Below are positions 1-14,818 of a stretch of DNA of 64,000 nucleotides, piece after piece; position 1 is the first letter of the stretch; each line of letters starts with the position of its first letter. Under the pieces are notes generated by a model. That model did no database searches. It was not told where the DNA came from and saw only the letters and a list, made by a program, of their open reading frames with translations. This DNA comes from Azadirachta indica (Eukaryota; Streptophyta; Magnoliopsida; Sapindales; Meliaceae), in contig CM040450.1 in the NCBI GenBank assembly GCA_022749755.1, positions 6,624,913 to 6,688,912 on the forward strand, given 5' to 3'. The position numbers and the translations under genes were made by a program.

Positions 1-896
1 TTGTTGATTGTAAGATTAGGTAGAATTCTACTTATTTGATACTTGAAAGTGTTTTGGGTTACAAAGATTTGTTTCCTCATTTAAAACAACAAGAATAATA
101 ATATAAATGTTTGTCTACTAATGAAGATTGGATGTTTGCAAAAGAAATTTGTGATAGATTTAAATCTTTTTATGAAGTGACTACATTGTTTTCTAAAACT
201 AAATATCCTACAACTAATCTTTTTTTTTTTTCTAAATATTGATGAGATTAGATTGTCTATTAGGAAGTGACTTAATTCTCATAATGGTAAAATAAAGATG
301 ATGACTGAAAAAATAATTGAAAATTTTGATAAATATTAGAATGTGGTTGATGGAATAGCGATTGTGACAATGGTTTTAGACCTAAGATATAAGTTGAAAT
401 TGGTGCAGTACTACTTTTCTTTATTGTATAAGGATTATTATACAATTGAATTGAGAAGATTTGTAGTTTTCGTTATGCATTGATAAAAGATTATCAAGCA
501 AGGTCTAAAACAAATGAGAAAGTTGTTCAATCTTTAGTTACTTCATCATCTTATTTGAAAGGGGTTTAGTAAAAAATGAAGGAACAATCACCACAATTTG
601 ATATATTGGTAAATCAAAGCACTAGTACTACTCAAACTAAATATGAGTTAGATTATTATTTGGATGAGAATGTTATTCTAAGTTATGAGAATTTTGATAT
701 ATTAAAGTCGTGGAAGATACATAATTCAAAATATCCTACTTTACAAGAAATTACTAGAGATGTTTTAGCTATTTCTGTATCTATAGTTGCATAAAAATTA
801 ACTTTTAGTGCTAATGGTAGACTTATGTCTCTGCATCATAGTAGACTACATCCAAAAATATTTGAGGTCTTAATGTATGTTCAAAATTGGTTGTGA
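1..896 (+). pseudogene. hAT-family transposase (RICESLEEPER-like), decayed
   Basis: The plus strand translates in pieces to a hAT transposase. Residues such as WMFAKEICDRF and FYEVTTLFS near 130-200 match the middle of the family. The C-terminal hAT dimerisation domain follows at 576-896, with the blocks YELDYYLDE, FDILKSWK, YPTLQEITRDVLAI and, after a TAA at 792-794, LTFSANGRLMS and SRLHPKIFEVLMYVQNWL. The family normally reads straight through this stop (VASE.FS). Several further stops and frame changes lie upstream of 576, so no functional transposase can be made. The assignment to hAT is firm; the exact subfamily is not. Confidence 0.8.
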
Positions 897-1684
897 GCTG
901 AATTTAATGGTAAGAAAGTGTTTTTACTTCTTAATATATTGATAATTGTCACATTTATATATTTCATAATTAGATTTTTTGCTTTATGATTAAGTTTAAA
1001 TTTTTCAACAAAAGTAGTACCAAATATTCTAAAGATAAAGATATTATCGATGAGGTAAATACTACTATAATGATTAGATATTAGACAAACATTATCTATT
1101 AATAATTTAATTTTTAAAGGAGCTGATGACTTATTGAGTATAAACTTTTTATTTTTACATTATAGGCATCATATTCGATGGGCGCAACAATTCTTCAGTG
1201 ACGATGAAATTTGGTTGAACTTTGATGACTTTTTGTGATAATTGTTAATGTAGATTATTTCTTAAATTTTTTATAATCTTTACTAATTTTTATTTTATTA
1301 AATTTTTATAATTTTATGAATTGTTATAATTATTGAATTTAAATTTTATATTATTAGATTTGATATTTTTTTGGGATGTTAATATAATATTAATTTTTAA
1401 ATTTAATTTATTAACATAGATAGTATATATTAATTTCTAAAACAATAAAATCAAATTATGAATTTAAAATTTTTTAAAGTTTATTATTTTTTATTAGAAT
1501 ATAGATATATCCATAGAATATCCATAAGAATATGATTATTAGTAAATATCTGTTTCGTAAAGATATAGCTCCGTTTAAGAGGATACGGATAGTAAATTTA
1601 ATATGCGCAATAGATATAGATATAAATTTCGTTATAGTATACAAGTATAGATATTAAGGTATTTGTACCATATTGTCATCCCTA
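1..1684 (+). mobile_element. hAT transposon remnant, 3' part, cut by window edge
   Basis: The element enters from the left edge, and its 3' end is placed near 1684. There the sequence reads ATGGTAC..GTCATCCCTA when seen from the other strand as TAGGGATGACAATATGGTAC, a form typical of plant hAT terminal repeats. The transposase remnant at 1-896 lies inside. Between 1500 and 1680 is a run of short GATAT/AGATAT-like repeats, as is common in hAT subterminal regions. The 5' end and the target duplication lie outside the window, so the boundary rests on the terminal motif alone. Confidence 0.6.
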
Positions 1685-4600
1685 TGCACATTAAATACAT
1701 TTATAAATGATATCACTAACAGTGCACACCATAACCTAAGCTCCATTAAAAATATCCTTTGAACTTTTTTTAACTAATTCTCTACCACCATTATTAACTC
1801 ATCCAAAAGATACCATATAAGTTATTTGCAAAGATCGATTTTGGACCATTTAAAATGTTTCATATCTAATTTGTGACGTCTTCATATCCAAAAAGAAACA
1901 ACTTTATAACACATAAAATTAACAACAATTTTCAAATTTATGTGACGAAAGAACATCATAAATTTAGAATTTAGATAAAAACCTGTTTAGTTTTGAAAAG
2001 AACAAAAACTTGTGAAAATAAAAAATAAAAAACGATTTCACTAAAAATGTAATTGGTCTTCCTTTCTAGTGAAAAAGGAAAGTAGGTTTAAGAGGTACAG
2101 AAACGGTGGCTCTAAGAAACAAAGAGTATTTTTTTTAAAAATATTATATATTATATGTATAATCTACCAATATTACATTAAAAATTTATCGAAAATCAAG
2201 GAGTTTTGATCGATTTTAGTTTAGTGCCGTTTAGACATTTGCACTCAATTTTACCATATCTATCCTTACAAAGACAGATGCGTGCCCTTATAAAAAAGGG
2301 AAAGAGAGAGTAATTCGAATTTAGTGATTAGTTAACCCATTCATCTCGATTTTCCTTCATGCTTGGACATGCCTTCTTGATTTTTAATTTAAAATTTATG
2401 AGTTAAAATTTCCCTAGTGATTGAAACTTAACGTTATTCAAACTCATTTATATTTTTTATACTACTGATCATAATTCAATTCTAATAACAATGGCTTTTA
2501 TATTTACCAAGAATAAATTTAATTTTTCAAATAGAAAGAAATTAAAAATCCTAATTCTCTACCACGTTTAGATAAAATATTTACACAAACATAGATACAT
2601 GTATAAAGTACTTTTTAATTTTATTTGTCTAATTGATTTGGTAAAGAATTTTTTCATAAACAATTTTTTCAGCCCTTTTCCTATAATTTTCTTTAAGAAA
2701 AAGCTTTTTTACATTTAAAAACATTACTTTTCTTTTTCTTCTTTCTTTCAATGGAAAAAAGAAAAGTAACATAAAGTTGTCTAAGAACACTTTGAATTAG
2801 TGCCTCTCATGAGTTTAGGGTCAGAGTATTGATCTTAAATTTAGTTAACATTTTTTATAATATTTTTATATGCATATATTTTATTTATTTAGGGTTGAGA
2901 TTTGTTTTTATTATGTTCTCGTTTATTAGATACCAATCCCAAAGTGTTTATTTACTCATGCAAAAACTTAAAATCCAATTCTAATCGGAAAATTTTCTCA
3001 AACAATCTCACTTTGCCTCCAATTTATTAAAAGTAGTCTTTTTTTCATTCTTTTGTTTTTGATCAAACTAACCAAACATACATTTTTAGAACAAAACTAC
3101 CCTGTAACCAGTTACCAGCAAAATTCCCAATTTTTCACATTTTTTAGAACCCTAAGTCCGATTGCATCTAAAATCTGAAATTTAATGGCTATTAATAAAT
3201 AATATTTGGAACTTCTCGTTCTATTAGGCAGGCCCAATTCTCACATGAAAAAAATCTGACATTTAATGGGCCTACTAGGAGCCCATGTAGTAGTAGCCCT
3301 TCTATTTGGCCCTTGTTTGTGTTACAGCGTTGTAGATTTTAGAACTTTTTTAATTAATTAATTAAAAATGTGGGTGGGTAAGGGTTAAGTAAGTCAAACA
3401 CATGAGTCACAGACATACAGTTTTATTTCCTCGCGTTAGAAATTTAGAGGTCAAAATGCAAAAAATTCAAACCTTACTTTTTATAAGGTAAGAATGGAAA
3501 GCTGAAAATTAAGAATAAATTAGAAGAAAAAAAAAAATCAAGGTGCACGTGGTTGGTTTTTGAATAATTGTGAATTGTGAATAACAACAATTGAAAGCCT
3601 TTATGGGAACCAAAGGAATCACTTATAGACTTTTTACCTTTCTTTTGTTTGCTTGTAATTTCTTGTTTATCTTGTTTTGTTTAAATGAAGACTAAGAATC
3701 TTTCAATTGGAGTAATAAAATGTAAGCCCCTTTATTTTTCTTTTTTTCTTTTTTTCTTTTTTTTTTATAATTTCTAGAAGTGCAAAACACGAACTCGGCA
3801 CAAAAATAGCATGTTGATATAGTATAGGAAGATGAATGGATTCGCAATAAACTCTTATTGTAAGTATAAAAATACGATAAATTGACATACGAATTAGTAT
3901 GAAATTGCAAATAATTAACTAAATTTAAAAATATAAAAATAGAAAATTTAATAAGTTCATGGGTCATATTAAACCAACTATTTAAGAATTCGACATGCCA
4001 TAAACTTGACACAAAACATAAATAGACTTTTAACTTTTTTGTGTTAAGCAGCACGATTTACACCTCTAATAATTTATCCATTTATATTACAAACATTCTT
4101 AGCTCTTATTAAAATAATCGAAATACCATCAACGTTAAGTCACACACTCTTACAATAAAATGATTAAAATTCAATATAACAATATAGAGTAACTTAATTA
4201 TTTCAACATGAATTAATGATCTCTTTGACAAAAATGGCAAAAATTGAGGGAGTTAGAAGTTATAATAACTCCAATAAGAATTCAAAATATTGATTATTGA
4301 CATTTGCTTTCTTGACACGAAAGAGAAAATAAAAGAAATCATTGAAATTTTAAGTGATGTGGAACGGAGAGAGAGAGAGATTGTGACCCGCACCAAACAC
4401 CATCTTCAATTGTCTATATATCTTTTCAACAAATTAATTATGATGGATTCATATACATGTGCATTTATAAATTCTTGTTAGCTAGTAATTAATAATATTG
4501 TTGTTCACAAATTAATTTGTAGTTAACATGCTTTTCATGTTTGCTTAATTTTAATGTGTTAATTGGTTTAATTAGTATAATAAAATTTAAAATTTATGTC

Positions 4601-7600
4601 ACCTTTATATATATATATATATATACACATATTGATGAAGCTATATTTATAAATGGTAATTAATAATTAGTGATATAAAAAATGCATAAAATCTTTAAAA
4701 AATTAGTGGAAAAGTAGAAAAATATTTATACAATATAATCATTTTCTAACATGAATGTTTAGACGACATTTTGTACATGGACTTTAATATATTTAAAATG
4801 AAATTGTTGACAATTATGTATAATGTAATAAATTAAAAAATCTATATAATTAAAGATATTTATTGGTATGAAAAGATTTTTTTAAAAAGAATTATTCGAG
4901 AAGAGTTTGAATTTTATAAGAATGTTATATAAAATTTTAAATAGAAAAAAAAATGACATTACTTCTAGAGTATAAAAAATCATGCCGAAAATTAAATAAA
5001 TAAAAGCAAAATCATAGGCTTCAAATGTGGGGAACTGGAAAAAAAATAAAATAAAATAAAGTCATGCTAAAAGGATAACATAGGTTGAAATTAGGGCACA
5101 AAAAAAATGCAAGAAATAGAAGAAGAAGAGGAAGAATTAGATACGTCTATGAAATTCTTAGCGGGCAAACTCAAAAGGTCCAACACGGCTACATGTGTGT
5201 ATGACGTGGACTGGGTCCCACATTCATGTCTCTTGTCCGCTGTCTGGTGGCTTCCCTTCTCTCTTATCCTCTTCCTCTCCATCCGTCAAAATGAATAAAT
5301 AAATAAATTCACATTTTGGATAATAATATTGTTGTCCCTAATATTTAGTTAAATAACAATATTACGGACAGAATTTTATGAATTTGGTAAATTTAGTCCA
5401 CGAATTGATTTCAGTGTATTTTGGACTAACATGTAACATTTCATAAATCATTGCAATTTGTGTTATTATCTTAAACATTAGTATGAAAATGTTATTATGC
5501 TAGATAAAATTCTATTTTCTATTTTTCTTACAATTCAACCCCTAAAGTTTGTTGAGATACCAAAACTTAAACCCTTTTCAAACACCCAACCCAATCAGTG
5601 GACCCAAATAAGATACATGACCATCATGTCATGTATCCATAGTTATGCATGCCATTGACATACCCATCATCATGGATATATCATCTTTTCATCATTTCAA
5701 GTATGAAAATTTCATTAAAAAATCTCTTATCTTTGACTTTAATACAATTAGGTCCTAAAAAAAAGTAATGATTAACATCCTTTCTAATGAGGTCCCATGT
5801 ATTAATTATGTTTCATGAATACAAGTCGATTTAACCAATCAAATTCTTTAACTCTAGAGTTGCTCGCTTCCTCTTTTCAACATAATTGAGAGAATTTGAT
5901 CGATTTTAAATATTTAAAAAAAAAAAGGTAGAAATACAAGTTTATCTTTTAGAATGTGAATGATTTAAAAAGAATTTCACTAGATATTCGACTTAAGATA
6001 TTAGTCTAATAACAAGAAATAAAATTAATTAATAATTTGAAATAATACATAAACTTTAAGAGTAAACAAAAAGGTGGGTCTTATTGTTTAAAAAAGGGTC
6101 CAAGGATACCAAATTACATATTTAGAGATCAAAACGTATTTAAGTCATATATGAAGGATGTAATTGTTAATTTGTTGTTATAGAAAATGACAAATTTGAG
6201 AGGCGTAATTGGAGCTGAGTCAGAAATTGGGACCTCAAGTTGATGACGATTGACTCAGCTTCCTCCTTTCTTGAAATTGTCTGTATGTAATTGTAATTGT
6301 GATTGTGACAAATTCTATTCCAAAATTTAATTAATTTGATAATTTTCCACAGCTATTACCAAAATTAGGTTTAAAATTTTTTAATTCTAATTAAATCGCT
6401 CATATTGTGTCACCTTTTAGGAAGCTAGCTATCTAATCCCAATTCAATTTTGTTTTAACAATGATTTAAAAGCATGTAAATCATGATTTGATATTCATCT
6501 CTTTTTATTTTATCAAATTCGATAAAGTTTATATAATTTGCATACATTTATTTTATAATTGATGTTAATTGTTAAAAATGCGTGTGCTAATTAGTTCAAT
6601 TCAACCAATAAAAACTTACGGTAATAAGAATTAAATCCTAACTCACATTAAATTAGGTAAAAAATTTACTTTAAAATTCGTTCACATTAAATTAAAGAGA
6701 AAATTTAGTTTATTTGATTATAAAATTTATAATAAAAATATACATTAAATTATTTTTTAATTGTTCATGTAATAAAAATAATATATTCTTAAATATAAAG
6801 TTACTTGATTCATGATAAATAATATTTCTTTTTAATATTATATATTACATGTACAATCTAGTAATATTATAAATTTAAATAATTATTATTATAGCATAAT
6901 ACAGAAATCTACTCATACAAACAGTAAAATTTCTACCTTCCCACAAAGAAAAGAGTTCTGATTGCTACCCTCGTACAAAAAAAAGAATTTTGTTTACATA
7001 TTGTGAGAGAGTTCGACACTCTTAAAAAGTGTGAGACTGGCCCTGATAAGAGATTTTTACCACTAAAGTTATGATTTAGGTGATTCATAGGTTATAGTTC
7101 ATTTGTGTATACCCAAATTTTAGATATTTTATTTTATTCCGAGTTATATAATATTGTATTACACATTATTGCTCGATCTTATTTTAATTGTTACGGTTTG
7201 GAGTACTATTTTAAATTTTTAATCTTAAAACACAATGTAGTAGTTAGAAGGGAGAGTGACATTCAATCTTGAACTCTAAAAAATTATTAATTAGTAATTT
7301 AAAAAATTTTATTAAACTTAAAAAACAAATGAATATCATTCAATCCTTAGAGAATCTTTGAACATTATCATTTGCTTCTACCTTAAGCATATTTATATTA
7401 ATATACATGCATGCCTTCTAATCAACCTTTAAATTAATTTTTAAATTAACATGATAATTATGTTAAATTTTTTAAATTATACCTATTATGTTAAGGGAGC
7501 AAGACTTTAATGCAAGACTTGTTTGGTACAACTTTTATTTTGTTACATTTTTTAAATTTATTGTTACATGTTTAAAATTATGTGCTATTATTTTCTTAAT

Positions 7601-10600
7601 GTATACATTATATTTTTTTTGAATATTATAGATTATATGTATAATATATTGATAGTATATAATTATACATTAGAAATTTATTAAGAAATACGTCCTCGCG
7701 TAAATTGAAAGGAACTTTTTTTTTAAAAAGATTTGAGAAAATTTTACCCTTGAAAAGTGGGAAGAGTTTTATATTTTATAGAGTGCGGGATTCAAATACC
7801 TGCTTTCCAACCCTTTACAACCCTAATTGTGATCTAGATAATAACTTATAAATTATTTGAAATGTTATAAAATTAAATTAAAATTTGATACACATAATAA
7901 ATTTTTTTAAAATATAATAAAAAATTATACTATAAAACTTATTTGACGTCAGATTGAGGATTATATTATGATACAGTTAAATGTATCATTCATTATTTTA
8001 TTCCGCCTTTTCTATTGTGATAACTAATTATTTTGTTTTCATTCTTTAATTTTATGTTGTAATATCAAATATTTCGTAATTTTTAATACATTAGAAAATA
8101 TAACAAAAGAGCTAGAGATTATAATAGAAAAGTTAAATCAAATGACGTGATGTATGATACATTTCAATGTATTGTGGCATGATTTTATTAAATTTTGATA
8201 TTTTTTAAAAAGAAAAATAAATAAATAAAACTATGAATATGATTTCATGATCATTTGTTTTATTATGGATTTAATAATGAGAACGAAAAGGCTATCTATC
8301 ACATAAGCATGACCTAATGATCATGTGTCGGTGCAGTTAAACCAATATCATCCACATAATTAATTATTTAATTAATTAATTAATTAATCAATTATTTAAA
8401 TTAAAATACTATTAACGTGACATTTTTAGTGATATGTTGTTGTAATAATCAATTAATTAACTAATTGAAAATAAAAAATTAAATACTTAAATTTACAAAA
8501 TATTCAATTATTTAAATTTCGATGACGTTTGATTGATTTATCACTTAATCTTAATTATAAGGTTAAAATTCAACCTTTGCATGTATGTTGACGCATTTGT
8601 TTTAAACTCATCCACATAGTAATTTTATTAAAATTAAAATTTTTTGTTGCTTTAACTACGAAAACACATATAAAATTAGTTGATAGAGATGGAGAATGAA
8701 TAGTCCAAAATTTATTTTAATAATAATTTTTATTTTATCTCCTTCTTCATGGACACAAACAAGAATTATTAATAATCTAATCATATCATAAAATATGTAT
8801 AACAAATAATATTATTAATTAAAAAATTAGATCAATAAATAAAAATAGATATGACACAAACTAGGCAACTACTATTCTTGTTAGATGTTGCATGAAACTA
8901 CTCAATTTATGCTGATATTAAAAAGAAATTATATGATAATTAGATGCTAATTATATGCATAAATACATAGCACGAGTGATAATTTATTAAATATAATATT
9001 TAAATTTATAAATACATAAATATATAGAATCCGATGTGAATGAATACCAAAATAGATTAGCCAATTGAGAGGCATTAATTTAATAAATTAATAGAGAAGA
9101 AACTAGAAAGGTTCCAAAATTAGTTGGAAAACAATTAATCAAGGTGGGTGTTGTCACATTTCCATTATGATATAATGTTATATGATAGTAAATTAAAAAT
9201 AAGATCATGAGATAATCATCGTCATAATAAGATTACAAACAAGAAGAACAATAGTCAAGGTGGGAAGCTTAGCTAATTTAATTTTAAAAATTAATCAAAC
9301 AATAATTGTTAGGTCATAGACAACACATAACCCAATTTTTATATAATTAAAATTTCTCAATTTTGTTTGTTTGTTTTTCTCCTCACAAAATTATTTTAAA
9401 TAAAAAAAGGGCACGATATGTGGGCTAACAAGTTAGGTGGCTTTTTGGTTTGACCAACATATGACCTCTTTTGCTAATCCTAACTACCACGAGAATTCTC
9501 TATGGTACATACACTTTCTAAGATTTAGTTATATGTACACTTTGATTTTATCGGTTTTAAAAATACCCACCTGTAAATTTTATTGATTAGTTCAATTCTC
9601 GAATTTAGACAAAAATAAGAATAATTTGATACATTTAATTTTTAAAATGATTATAATTTAAAAAGGATTATAGCAATTATAACATAAAATATTTTTAAAA
9701 TTATACAGATTAAAATTTTGAATATAATATTTAATATTTTGTAATAGTATGATAGCGTATAATAACGTGACCCATAAGAGATTTAATCAAAATTTTATAT
9801 TTTAGTATTCTAATATGGATCAACTAATTGAATAATGACAAGTGCTGATGTGCTTTGTGCAACAAATTTAAAAATAATTAATTAATTAATTAATTAAATG
9901 CTTATAAATTTAGTTAATTGTCCATTCAATATTATTCTTGTTGTTGGGTTTGGGGGGCCTCATGAAGCATGCAGTTTCGAGCTATCGTCTTCAACAAAAA
10001 CTTGTACATACATACAAATACATATGATTTCTTTAATTAATTAATTATCATTATATAATATATATATATATATATATATTAATGAATGAATTTGAAAGCA
10101 TTAATCACAATGACCGCTGATGATGATCTCCACCATACAAATATGGGTTTTTGTTTTTTTTTTTTTTTTGGCTTACAACATTATTATTATTATAATTTTT
10201 ATTTTATTAGGCAGAATTTCTTTATGGGATGGAATATTATTTTCAAGGTATAATTCACCTAAGTTTGGGATAGTTATGCCTTTGCTCAGTTGTTAATATG
10301 TTTAGTAATTTTTTTAATTATAAATTATATTTATAATCTAACAATATTATATCAAATATTTATTAAAAATCAAGAATTTTAATTGATTTAATCTAACATC
10401 ATGTGAAAATTTATACCCAATCGGGGTAAAATCGACTTTCGCAAATATTTGGGAAGAAATTCACTTTCACCGTGTAGATGGGGGAAATTAAACCCATCTT
10501 CTCCTTAATATATTGATTTTATGGTAACATGGATAATAATATTTGCGTCCTTAAAGTTTTGTAAAATTAATAAATTAACATAAATATATTCCACCGACAA

Positions 10601-13600
10601 ACTAAAAAAAAGTTCATATAAAAAATCTTAATTTATTATTTTATAAATATTTAAAAACAAATATTATTATTCAGGCGACAGAAAAAGGAAAATTGCAGAA
10701 TCCCAACTGTTCCAGATAGAGCTTCAATTTAGTTATCAAGATGGTAATACATCATTTCATTGGAGACAATGTATGGATTTCATAAATGCAATGGGTCCAG
10801 ATGAATATATGCTGCTTCACATATTTGCAACAATTAAACCACAGGAAATTTCATTGAATGTTCCAAAAAATACAAAAAAAAAATTTGTTGCTTTTCATTT
10901 TCTAACTTTATTCCCATTTTTCAACCTTTTTTCTTATTCTCGTGTCAAATTTATTTACTTGAAAAATATATTAAATAATTTTAAATAATAATAATATAAA
11001 TTAAGTACAAATTTTCATAAATAATAAATAATATTATATGTTCTCGTTTGCTTTAATTTTTTTATTAAAAAAAAAATTTTTAATAATAAAATTTTTTTTC
11101 TAATTTTTTTATGTCGTTTGGTTGATATTAGATAAAGATTTTAAAAATTAATTTTTTTAATAAAAAATCTAAAATTTAAATTTACTTTTAAAAAAAAAAA
11201 AAATTATTTAAAATTTTTATTTTTAAATAAAATATTAAAAATTTATTTATTAAAATAATTATTAAAATTTTTTAAAAATATTTATTATAATTAAATAATT
11301 AATTTTTATTTATAAAAATTTTATAAATAAAAAATTTATTCAATTTTATCTGAAAAATTATATGGCACTGACTTCACATTATGAAAATTTTAAATTTTTA
11401 ATATAATTCGGATATATTGTGGCTTGTATAATGTGACGTGACCCATCAGCGATCGTATTGAAATATAATAAAATATTTTTATTATTTAAATTGTGAAAAA
11501 AGGTGTCGCTATTAAAAAAAAAATAATTAAATAAATAAATAAAGTTTATTGTTTGTTTGCATCATTCTCTTATCCTCAGAATCATTGGGTTGTCTTCTTC
11601 TCTTCTTTTCAACGAAGACAATTTGTTGCAAATACGTAACCAAACGTCGGTATATAAATAATATTTAAATATTTTTATTTTTTTCAATTTGATTTTAACT
11701 ATGAAATTGAATCTCAGATTTTTTATATATATATAATAATTTAAATCCAACTAAGCGAACAATCTTTCAATTTTTTCTTTAAATATTATAATATTAAAAT
11801 ATACTGATATTTTACATAGGAAGGCACAACCTAGGTATATGAGGATATTTAATATGTTTTAAAATTTTAATTTTAAAAGAAAACTTAATATAAAACATCA
11901 TCGATTTTTATAAAATAATATTATTTTTTAACGCTATTTATATTTACAATAATACATAATTTTATATAATTTCTTACATTATTTATAAATTATTAAATTT
12001 AGATACTATAAATAATTATAATTAACTTTAACACATATAATTAATGTATAATTAATTCATATGTAAAATATAATCTCAATTATTAAAAATATTTAAATCT
12101 AATAATTTATAAATGATGTAAAAAAATTTATAAAAAATCAAGAGGGCTTTAATTTTTTTACTATTGATATATATATATATATATATATTAAGCAAGTTAA
12201 GTGAGTCAATATTGAAAGGTTACAATCAACTAAAAATAATATATATTTAGATACAATGTAGATTCACGTTGCTGGTTAATAAAGAAAGGCTGGTGGAGTT
12301 TATTACTTTTTCAACATCAAGAAATCTCATTCAAATAAAAAGCCTCTTTTAATTTTTGTCTTTTTACATAATTTTTTAATTTATCCTTCATTGCTCTTCA
12401 TTGTACTCTTCGTAATATAAATAATGTGAGTGTTTGTCAAACAAAATAATATACATAGTCAATCATTGTTTACTTGACATTGTATTTAGTTGAATAGAAT
12501 TTTTTATTTTAGAAAAAAAAATATTCATCTAAGTTTAAAAGATTCAAAACTCTTTTATTTAAATTTACTGTATAAGAGTTGTCGAAATATGTACTAATTA
12601 GTTTAACACTACTTGTAATAAGAAGTTACATTTTGATATATGCGAAATTTACTTCAAATATAATATATAAAGATTAAACTCTTTCTTACTATAAAAAAAT
12701 TTTAAACATTTATCTTTTAATTATTAGTGAAAAAAACGATTTGAGAGTGTTAATTAAATACAATCAAATGGTACTTATAAAAATTTATCTTCATCGAACT
12801 CTGCACAATTCAAAAAAAAAAAAAATATCTGACCTAAATGCAACGAGTTATAATTAAAAAGCTTACTTCAAATATAGGCTTTAAATTAACTTATTAAGTG
12901 TTGGTAAGGAATAAATTCATGAACAATATATAACAAGAGTTTGTAAACAAAAGTGACAATGATAGAAAGCAATGCAAAATCTCTTTACATCAAAATATCT
13001 AAAAACTTCCCTTACATTTGTCTCAAACTTATTAAATCTTTTTTTTAAGTTTCGTGATTATCACAAAAGGAAGAAGATATTATATCACTCCTCAAAATGC
13101 TCTATACCAATTGGTTTTGTGTACGTAGATTTGCATGATGTTCACTTTATTCAAAATAGACATTCCAACTATGTTCAACTATTCTCATTTTTAATTATAA
13201 ATGTCAATACTGAAAGTAATATAAACAGACATTTAAATTTAATTCAACCATTAATTATATTAAATCAAAACATGGCTTGTTACATCATATTAATTATAAA
13301 GATATTAAGGCGATATTCATTGCATATAAAAATAACTGCTTCTAGAAATGATCGAGTGGCTAATAATCTTATTATTTTAATCAATTAATTGATTGATTAG
13401 TTAGCTTTTTATTGATGTGAAAAGGCATATTTACTTTATATATGTATAATTATATTTCGCGGCTTTTGAGGATAGATTAAAATTCATATTTACATATGTC
13501 CTCAACTTTTTGTTATTTATAAAGGTCATTTTAAAATGGTAAATTTTTTAATTAATTAAATCAAACTTAAATTCCAGCGGGCGGTAAGCCGCTGGTTCCG

Positions 13601-14055
13601 TCTCTCTCTCATTTCATAATTCGAACCTACTGGAATCTTCTAAATCTCTCTTAATTAATAATATTATCACGTAATATGATTTAATTAATCTATAATTTTA
13701 ATCTTTCATGGTCTAACCAACGAGTACTGTTATGTTACATTGTCTATAATTTGAAAACTAGAAACTGGAACTAAGTGTAACAACTAAACATGTTTTAAGA
13801 GTCTTAACTACAAATTAAGAAACCTATCATTACCAACGGAAAGCATTGATAAAAGAATGAGAAATTTTTTAATTATGATTTCTTGCGTTCCAAACAAATC
13901 TAAATCTATAGACTCCTATTTCTTCTTTTTCAAGTAATATTCAAACCATAAGGGCTTAGTCTTGATGGTGATGAACGAGTGTTTGATTTTTACCCACAAC
14001 AACTAATAAGAATTTAGGGGTAGGTGATATTTTTGCAGAATTTTTAAATAAATAT
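1685..14055. other. AT-rich intergenic spacer, no gene recognised
   Basis: About 12.4 kb of strongly AT-rich DNA. Open frames here are short and of biased composition (Lys, Asn, Ile, Phe, Leu), and none gives a domain I recognise. The longest, at 12972-13388, has no acceptable codon pattern or homology that I can see. Simple repeats include TA runs near 4608-4626, 10058-10079 and 12167-12188, and TTAA-type runs near 8361-8393 and 9878-9896. A possible miniature element near 11112-11646 is described under findings. Confidence 0.6.
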
Positions 14056-14084
14056 TCCTCTCCTCTCCTCTCCTCTCCTCTCCT
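14056..14084. repeat. Pentanucleotide microsatellite (TCCTC)n
   Basis: Nearly six perfect copies of TCCTC in tandem (29 bp). It lies about 0.7 kb past the 3' end of the HIPP gene and would be a ready length-polymorphism marker. Confidence 0.95.
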
Positions 14085-14818
14085 GTAAGGATAACTTTTT
14101 GGACATATATTAAAAGTAATAGATGTTAAACTTTTCAGTAAATTTTTAACATATTTTTTTTATTAAATATCGATAAATTTTGTAAAATAATAACTTTATA
14201 CCATTAAAAAAAATAATATCCTATAAAATTTTCACATTATTATAATGCAAGTATTACTGTATATATCTTACTAGAGTTAGATATGTGTCGGGAGTTCATA
14301 TAATTACTGTTATAACACATTTTCACTAGTACCGCGTTGAAATAAAAACAATGTAGTACGCTTGTACTACTTTCAGGACCACGCTGCAATTTGAAGCTTC
14401 GTGCCAACCAAACCTAAACTGTCAACGAAAATAATAACAAAATTCGTTTTAAAAATTAACTACTTCCTCCACATGGCCTTCTCGCTAGCACTCACTCACT
14501 CAAATCAAGATAAGAAAAATTATATATTTATTTATTAGTATTTAAAAAAAAAAAACAAAATTCATTTAATAGTCATATAAGATGAAACGAACAAACAGAA
14601 CTGAACCGCGGTAGCCAGCCGGCACCGGTTTAACACAATCCTACCATAAACCTGACATATAATAACAAAATTCTAGTACTGTTTGTCTCCTCTTCTCGCA
14701 TTGCAAAGTTTCGGTATTTACTTGATTGCCTGAGTACTTTCATTTTATTTACATTTTTGGCATTTTTTAAAGTCTGATACGTCCACGTCATTAATCATCC
14801 GCCGTTGATTCTCATCGA

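Noticed and set aside
4600..4630. TA-dinucleotide runs here and at 10058, 12167, 43400, 43621 and 46267
   Set aside because: Ordinary plant microsatellites; no CRISPR-like spacing or structural role.
12972..13388. 138-codon open frame in the left spacer
   Set aside because: Low-complexity Ile/Asn/Leu/Phe-rich product from AT-rich DNA; no domain, no splice context and no promoter.
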